This document shows, piece by piece, positions 59,791-64,000 of a stretch of 64,000 nt of DNA. The notes under the pieces were generated by a model. The model searched no databases. It was not told where the DNA came from and saw only the letters and a list, made by a program, of their open reading frames with translations. The translations under genes and the position numbers were made by a program. Every line of letters starts with the position of its first letter. Within the stretch, counting starts at the first letter, position 1. The stretch is from Inquilinus ginsengisoli_B (GTDB taxonomy: Bacteria > Pseudomonadota > Alphaproteobacteria > DSM-16000 > Inquilinaceae): the NCBI RefSeq assembly GCF_050434925.1, contig NZ_JBNDJK010000001.1, forward strand, positions 3,472,001 to 3,536,000, given 5' to 3'.

Positions 59791-60582
59791 GCGCTGGGTC
59801 GGCTGCGCCGGCTGCTGGCCGACCGGATCGTGGTGCGGACGCCGCAGGGGCTGGAGCTGACGCCGCGGGCCGCCGCCCTGGCCGAGCCGGTGGCGCGGCT
59901 GCTGGACGGTGCCCGGGCGATCGTGGCGCTGGCGGCCTTCGATCCGGCGACGGCCCGCGGCCGCGTCACCATCGTCGGCGTGGATTACACCACCCTGCTG
60001 GTGATGCCTGCTTTGGTGGCGCGACTGTCGCGCCTGGCGCCGGGACTGGATCTGGAGATCCCGCCTTTGGCCGGCGACCATGCCGAGCTGATCGCGGCGG
60101 ATACCGCCGACCTGGCGCTCGGCGTCTACGACACGCTGCCGGCCGGCTTCTTCCGCCGGGCGCTGTACGACGAGGACCTGGTCTGTGCCGTCCGCCGCGG
60201 CCATCCGGTGATTGCGGCGGGGCTGACGCTGGAGCGCTTCGCCGCCCTGTCGCATCTGCTGATGATCATCACCGGCCGCGGCGAGGCACCGGTCGACGTG
60301 GCGTTGGCCCGGCATGGGCCGACCCGGCGGGTGGCGCTGCGGATGCCGCATTTCATCGCCGCGCCGATGCTGGTGGCCGAGAGCGACATGATCCTATCGC
60401 TGCCGCGCCGGCTGGCGCGCCGCATCGCCGCCACCGCGCCGATCGAGGTGCTCGAACTGCCGCTCGAGATCGAGCCCTTGACCGTGTCGATGATCTGGCA
60501 CGAGCGGCGGCAGGACGACCCGGCCCATGCCTGGCTGCGCCGGCAGATGGCGGAGGCCGCGCGCGAGGCAACCCGGGATTGA
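59767..60582 (+). pseudogene. LysR regulator lacking its N-terminal HTH start
   Basis: The sequence begins in the middle of the DNA-binding domain (QPAASRALGRLRRLLADRIV, VRTPQGLELTPRAAALAEPV) and continues through a full effector domain to RRQMAEAAREATRD. The first roughly 40 residues, which form the first helices of the HTH, are missing; the frame upstream belongs to the NmrA remnant read antisense. The frame itself is open, so a protein could be made from an upstream start, but it could not bind DNA normally. Confidence 0.75.
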
Positions 60583-60618
60583 GCGCGGAGAGTACGCGCC
60601 GGGCGGGCACCGTCGGTG

Positions 60619-60807
60619 TCAGAAATCCGAGCAGCGGCCGTTGACGTCCCAGTCGCCGTAGCGGGTCGGCTCCAGCCCCTTGGGGCCGCCGATCTCGCCC
60701 GGCTTCTGCGGCACGATCTCGACCGGCGCGCCGGTGCGCGGGTCGATGCGCTCCGCCAGTTCCTCGGGCGACAGGGGCTTGGCGGCTGGGGTCTGTGTCT
60801 CGCTCAT
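60619..60807 (-). CDS. SDHAF4/DUF1674 succinate dehydrogenase assembly factor-like protein
   Basis: The 62-residue protein ends GPKGLEPTRYGDWDVNGRCS then DF, the DUF1674 signature. The eukaryotic homologue SDHAF4 (Sdh8) binds flavinylated SdhA and aids its joining to SdhB. The alphaproteobacterial form is thought to do the same. No sdh genes are in the window. The start at 60807 gives the usual short, disordered N-terminus. Confidence 0.9.
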   Translation of the reverse strand: MSETQTPAAKPLSPEELAERIDPRTGAPVEIVPQKPGEIGGPKGLEPTRYGDWDVNGRCSDF

Positions 60808-60902
60808 TGCCTGGATATGGCGAGGCGGGGCCGCGGAGTCCAGGCTTGATCGGAAGCGGGCCGGGGCCATTTCATCCCGGGACGAGACCTAAGGAGGACC
60901 TG

Positions 60903-61778
60903 ATGTCGGGCTATATCCGCACGGCGATGCTGCTGGCGGCCCTCACCGCGCTGTTCATGGCAGCGGGCTGGCTGCTGGGCGGGCGGGGCGGAATGATGAT
61001 CGCGCTGCTGGTGGCGGTGGGCATGAACCTGTTCGCCTACTGGAACGCCGACAAGATGGTGCTGCGCATGCACAATGCGCGGGAGGTCGATGCCCGCACC
61101 GCGCCCGACTTCTACAACCTCGTCGCCCGGCTGGCCGAGCAGGCGCAGCTGCCGATGCCGCGGGTCTACATCATCGACACCGACCAGCCGAACGCCTTCG
61201 CCACCGGCCGCAACCCGCAGAACGCCGCGGTCGCCGCCACCACCGGCATGCTGAGCCGGCTGTCGGCGGAGGAGGTGGCGGGGGTGATGGCGCATGAGCT
61301 GGCGCATGTCCGCAACCGCGACACGCTGATCATGACGATCACGGCGACGATCGCCGGCGCGCTGTCGATGCTGGCCAATTTCGGCCTGTTCTTCGGCGGC
61401 GGCGACAACCGCAACAACCCGCTCGGCTTCATCGGCGTGATCCTGACCGTGATCCTGGCGCCGCTGGCCGCCATGCTTGTGCAGATGGCGATCAGCCGGT
61501 CGCGCGAGTACGAGGCCGACCGGGTCGGGGCCGAGATCTGCGGCCGGCCGCTGTGGCTGGCTTCGGCGCTGGAAAAGATCGAGGCGTTCTCGAAGCGGAT
61601 CGACTACGTTGCGGCGGAGCGGAATCCCGCCACCGCCCATATGTTCATCATCAATCCGCTCCACGCCCATGCGGTCGACAGCCTGTTCTCGACACACCCC
61701 AAGACTGCCAACCGCGTCGCCGCGCTGCAGCGGATGGCGGGCGTCGCCTCGGCCCAGGGCCGCGGGCCGTGGGGGTAA
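60903..61778 (+). CDS. htpX: Membrane metalloprotease HtpX
   Basis: This 291-residue zinc endopeptidase of the inner membrane degrades misfolded membrane proteins. Two N-terminal membrane segments (IRTAMLLAALTALFMAAGWL; GMMIALLVAVGMNLFAYW) are followed by the zinc motif HELAHVRNRD (HExxH) at about residue 130, two further membrane segments, and SRSREYEADRVGAEIC with the third ligand Glu. A strong AAGGAGG lies 6 bases before the ATG at 60903, which fixes the start. It is divergent from the SDHAF4-like gene. Confidence 0.96.
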   Translation: MSGYIRTAMLLAALTALFMAAGWLLGGRGGMMIALLVAVGMNLFAYWNADKMVLRMHNAREVDARTAPDFYNLVARLAEQAQLPMPRVYIIDTDQPNAFATGRNPQNAAVAATTGMLSRLSAEEVAGVMAHELAHVRNRDTLIMTITATIAGALSMLANFGLFFGGGDNRNNPLGFIGVILTVILAPLAAMLVQMAISRSREYEADRVGAEICGRPLWLASALEKIEAFSKRIDYVAAERNPATAHMFIINPLHAHAVDSLFSTHPKTANRVAALQRMAGVASAQGRGPWG

Positions 61779-61787
61779 AGATTTGAT

Positions 61788-61945
61788 TCTCCCCCTCCCC
61801 GGGGGTAGGGGGAGGGGGCCGTCGAGCGAAGATCACCGGCGCTTCAGACCTGGTCGACTCATCGCTTCGTCCCATGCTTGTGGGCATCGCTATCCCGTCG
61901 TGACCCCCCTCCCCCTGCCCCCTCCCGCGAGGGGAGGGGGAGGAT
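61788..61945. repeat. C/G-rich snap-back repeat, copy 4
   Basis: Ends at 61788-61819 and 61903-61944 are inverted copies. The left end has lost the inner TCGCGGGA-like bases of its core hairpin, while the right end keeps CCCTCCCGCGAGGGG. It is of the same family as 12379, 13212 and 36348, and lies between htpX and the MFS gene. Confidence 0.75.
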
Positions 61946-61982
61946 CTAAAGCATCCGTTCCGGCGCATCGGAGGCATTGTCC

Positions 61983-63272
61983 ATGACCGCCGAGGCCGCC
62001 GCCGTTCCCCGCACAAGCTCGCGAGGCCCGATCTTCGGGTGGTGCCTCTACGACTGGGCGATGAGCGCCTTCAACACGGTCATCGGCACCTTCGTCTTCT
62101 CGGTCTATTTCACCAAGGGCATCGTCGGCGACGCCGACCACGGCGCGGCGCTGTGGGGTGTCGCCGTCGGCACCGGCGGCATCGTGGTGGCGCTGCTCAG
62201 CCCGGTGCTGGGCGCGGTCGGCGACCATGGCGGGCGGCGCAAGGCCTGGCTGGCCGGCTGCGTCGCGGCGGCGGTGGTGCCGACGGCGCTGCTGTGGTTC
62301 ATGGCGCCGGACCCGTCCTGGATCGTGCCGGCGATGCTGCTGGTCGGCCTCGCCTCCATCGCCTTCGAGCTGTCCTACGTCTTCTACAACGCCTTGCTGA
62401 TCGACGTGGCGCCGCCGGGGATGCTCGGCCGCGTCTCCGGCTGGGGTTGGGGCCTCGGCTATTTCGGCGGGCTAGTGTGCCTGGTGATCGCGCTGTTCGG
62501 GCTGATCGGCTTCGGCGGCGCCGCGCCGCTGCTGCCGCTGCCGGCGGTGGACTCCGCCGGCCCGCGCGCCACCGGGCCGCTGGTGGCGCTATGGTGGGTT
62601 GTGTTCGCCCTGCCGCTCCTGCTGCTGGTCCGCGAAAAGCCGGGCGGCGCCCCGATCGGGGCCGCGATCCGCCGCGGACTGGCCGATCTCTGGCGCACGC
62701 TCAAGTCGCTGCCGGAGCAGGGCAACCTGGTGCGGTTCCTGGTCGGCAGCGCGATCTACCGTGAAGGCTTCAACATGCTGTTCGCCTTCGGCGGCATCTA
62801 CGCCGCGGGCGCGCTGGGGCTCGATTTCGGCCAGCTGGTGCTGTTCGCGATCGGGCTCAACGTCACCTCCGGCATCGGCTCGATCCTGTTCGCCTGGGTC
62901 GACGACGCGATCGGGTCGAAGCCGACGATCCTGGTCTCGATCATCGGGCTCGTCCTTCTCGGCGTGCCGATCATTCTGGTCACCGATCCCTATTGGTTCA
63001 TCGGTCTCGCCCTGGTGCTGGGCCTGTTCCTCGGGCCGGCCCAGGCGGCCAGCCGCACCCTGATGGGCCGGATGGCGCCGCCAGGCGGCGAGGGCGAGGC
63101 CTTTGGGCTTTACGGCCTGACCGGCCGCGCCACCGGCTTCCTCGGCCCCTGGCTGTTCGCCGGCGCCACCGCCCTCTTCGCCACCCAGCGCGCCGGCATG
63201 GCGACGGTCATCGCCCTGTTCGCGCTCGGCGGGCTGATCGTGGCGACGGTGCGGGAACCGGCACGGGGCTGA
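61983..63272 (+). CDS. MFS transporter, UMF1-like
   Basis: The 429-residue, about 12-segment transporter has the UMF1/Atg22-like opening WCLYDWAMSAFNTVIGTFVF, followed by VGDHGGRRKAWLAGC, the conserved intracellular loop, and FYNALLIDVAPPGMLGRVSG. The family may export amino acids or other metabolites; substrates of bacterial members are unknown. The start at 61983 follows GGAGG by 8 bases. Repeat copy 4 lies just upstream. Confidence 0.9.
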   Translation: MTAEAAAVPRTSSRGPIFGWCLYDWAMSAFNTVIGTFVFSVYFTKGIVGDADHGAALWGVAVGTGGIVVALLSPVLGAVGDHGGRRKAWLAGCVAAAVVPTALLWFMAPDPSWIVPAMLLVGLASIAFELSYVFYNALLIDVAPPGMLGRVSGWGWGLGYFGGLVCLVIALFGLIGFGGAAPLLPLPAVDSAGPRATGPLVALWWVVFALPLLLLVREKPGGAPIGAAIRRGLADLWRTLKSLPEQGNLVRFLVGSAIYREGFNMLFAFGGIYAAGALGLDFGQLVLFAIGLNVTSGIGSILFAWVDDAIGSKPTILVSIIGLVLLGVPIILVTDPYWFIGLALVLGLFLGPAQAASRTLMGRMAPPGGEGEAFGLYGLTGRATGFLGPWLFAGATALFATQRAGMATVIALFALGGLIVATVREPARG

Positions 63273-63352
63273 TACATACAATTTGACAGATCTGCCGGCC
63301 TCCAGGACTGTTGTCGGAATTCTCGGGAGTCATTTTCAGATGTCGATTGCCG

Positions 63353-64000
63353 ATGGGGCACCCCGGGACGGGGCGCGTCGGTTACGACGGCAGCCGCTTC
63401 GGGATCGGCTTTCTGTTTTTGAAGACGGTGCTGCTGTCGCTAATGACGCTGGGCGTCTACAACTTCTGGGGCCGGACGGAGATCCGGCGGGCGGTCTGGA
63501 ATGCCGTCAGCGTCGACGGCGAGCGCTTTGAATACACCGGCACCGGTCAGGAGCTGCTCTTCTGCTTCCTCAAGGCCATCGCTCTCCTGATCGCCATCGG
63601 CCTGGCGTTGCTCGTCCTCGGCTGGGCGAGCGTGCTGGTGCGTTCCGGGCTGGGGCTGCAACTGGTGCTTGCGGCGGTCTATCTGATCCTGGCAGTGCTT
63701 GCGGTCGCCGCGGTCCATCTTGCCATGCGCTACCGCCTGTCGCGCACGCTGTGGCGCGGCATCCGCTTCGGCCTCGACGGCACGACCGGCCGCTTCGTCC
63801 TGTGTACCATCGGCTACTCGCTGCTGACGGTGGCGACGCTCGGCATCTGCCTGCCGCTGCTGCGGACCTGGCAGGCCCGGACCATGGTCGACAACACGCG
63901 CTACGGCACCGTGCCGTTCCACATGGAGGCGCGAGGGGCGACGCTGATCTGGCCCTGGGTGCTGACCCTATTGCTGGCCGTGCCGACGCTGGGCATCTCG
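63353..64000 (+). CDS. DUF898 (YjgN-like) membrane protein, 3' end outside window
   Basis: A frame open to the window end encodes at least 216 residues with the DUF898 pattern. It reads GRVGYDGSRFGIGFLFLKTV, LLSLMTLGVYNFWGRTEIRR, then DGERFEYTGTGQELLFCFLK and a second half with TVATLGICLPLLRTWQAR. Several hydrophobic segments indicate an inner-membrane protein of unknown function. The ATG at 63353 has no good ribosome-binding site, while the ATG at 63340 in another frame has GGGAG upstream. One extra G near 63357 would join the two, so a frameshift or sequencing error at the N-terminus is possible. Confidence 0.82.
   Translation, partial: MGHPGTGRVGYDGSRFGIGFLFLKTVLLSLMTLGVYNFWGRTEIRRAVWNAVSVDGERFEYTGTGQELLFCFLKAIALLIAIGLALLVLGWASVLVRSGLGLQLVLAAVYLILAVLAVAAVHLAMRYRLSRTLWRGIRFGLDGTTGRFVLCTIGYSLLTVATLGICLPLLRTWQARTMVDNTRYGTVPFHMEARGATLIWPWVLTLLLAVPTLGIS

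Noticed and set aside
1..64000. tRNA, rRNA, tmRNA or riboswitch structures
   Set aside because: No GGTTCGAATC-type T-arm, rRNA segment or recognisable riboswitch core was seen in the intergenic spaces; a covariance-model scan would be needed to exclude small divergent ones.

Overview
The window is about 70% GC, densely coded and has almost no RNA-scale intergenic space. Several short marker genes are alphaproteobacterial: a GapR-type DUF2312 protein, DUF1244, an SDHAF4/DUF1674 protein and the four-gene soxBDAG order. Together with the very high GC this suggests a free-living or plant/soil-associated member of the Rhodospirillales/Azospirillales (Inquilinus-like). That placement is inference. 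No tRNA, rRNA, CRISPR array or origin was seen.

Layout. 1-9.3 kb: end of a molybdenum hydroxylase gene, then housekeeping and small-molecule genes (pyruvate kinase with an NTF2-like protein, ACT protein and EamA exporter, DUF6454, alpha/beta hydrolase, SDR, and an overlapping N-formylglutamate amidohydrolase / carboxylate-amine ligase pair). 9.3-14.2 kb: an 880-residue TPR protein, DUF1244, gapR with an acetyltransferase fragment directly behind it, and a coiled-coil hypothetical protein. 14.3-19.2 kb: two tandem secreted RTX proteins, one with an 819-bp internal duplication. 19.6-26.8 kb: a molybdenum hydroxylase operon with a fused 2Fe-2S/Mo subunit, then a LysR-DoxX-NmrA divergon. 27-36.3 kb: MFS and LysE exporters, a Bug-type binding protein, a methylenetetrahydrofolate-reductase-like gene, and a four-gene nickel/peptide-type ABC importer with a Zur-like box at its promoter.

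36.6-52 kb: a one-carbon and amine-catabolism district: bioD, a GlxA-type AraC regulator divergent from formate-tetrahydrofolate ligase, heterotetrameric sarcosine oxidase soxBDAG, and a GFA-family protein. These would strip the methyl group of sarcosine, pass formaldehyde or methylene-THF into folate, and recycle formate. Inside this district lie an XRE regulator facing a tiny secreted protein, a dual-specificity phosphatase and a HigBA-like toxin-antitoxin pair. An IS481 element is nested in two layers of palindromic repeats. 52-59 kb: a kinase-like gene, a MarR-FUSC-DUF1656-HlyD efflux operon, a second HigBA-like pair and an ABC exporter. 59.4-64 kb: remnants of a second LysR/NmrA divergon, SDHAF4, htpX, an MFS gene and the start of a DUF898 membrane protein.

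Recurring themes are genome decay and mobile palindromes. Both toxin genes are broken while both antitoxins are intact. A LysR/NmrA pair has been collapsed by a deletion, and an acetyltransferase tail persists behind gapR. At least eight palindromic repeat elements of several families occupy the spaces between genes. The most testable new-biology candidates are the XRE regulator/secreted-peptide divergon, the Zur-box ABC importer and the amidohydrolase/ligase pair.
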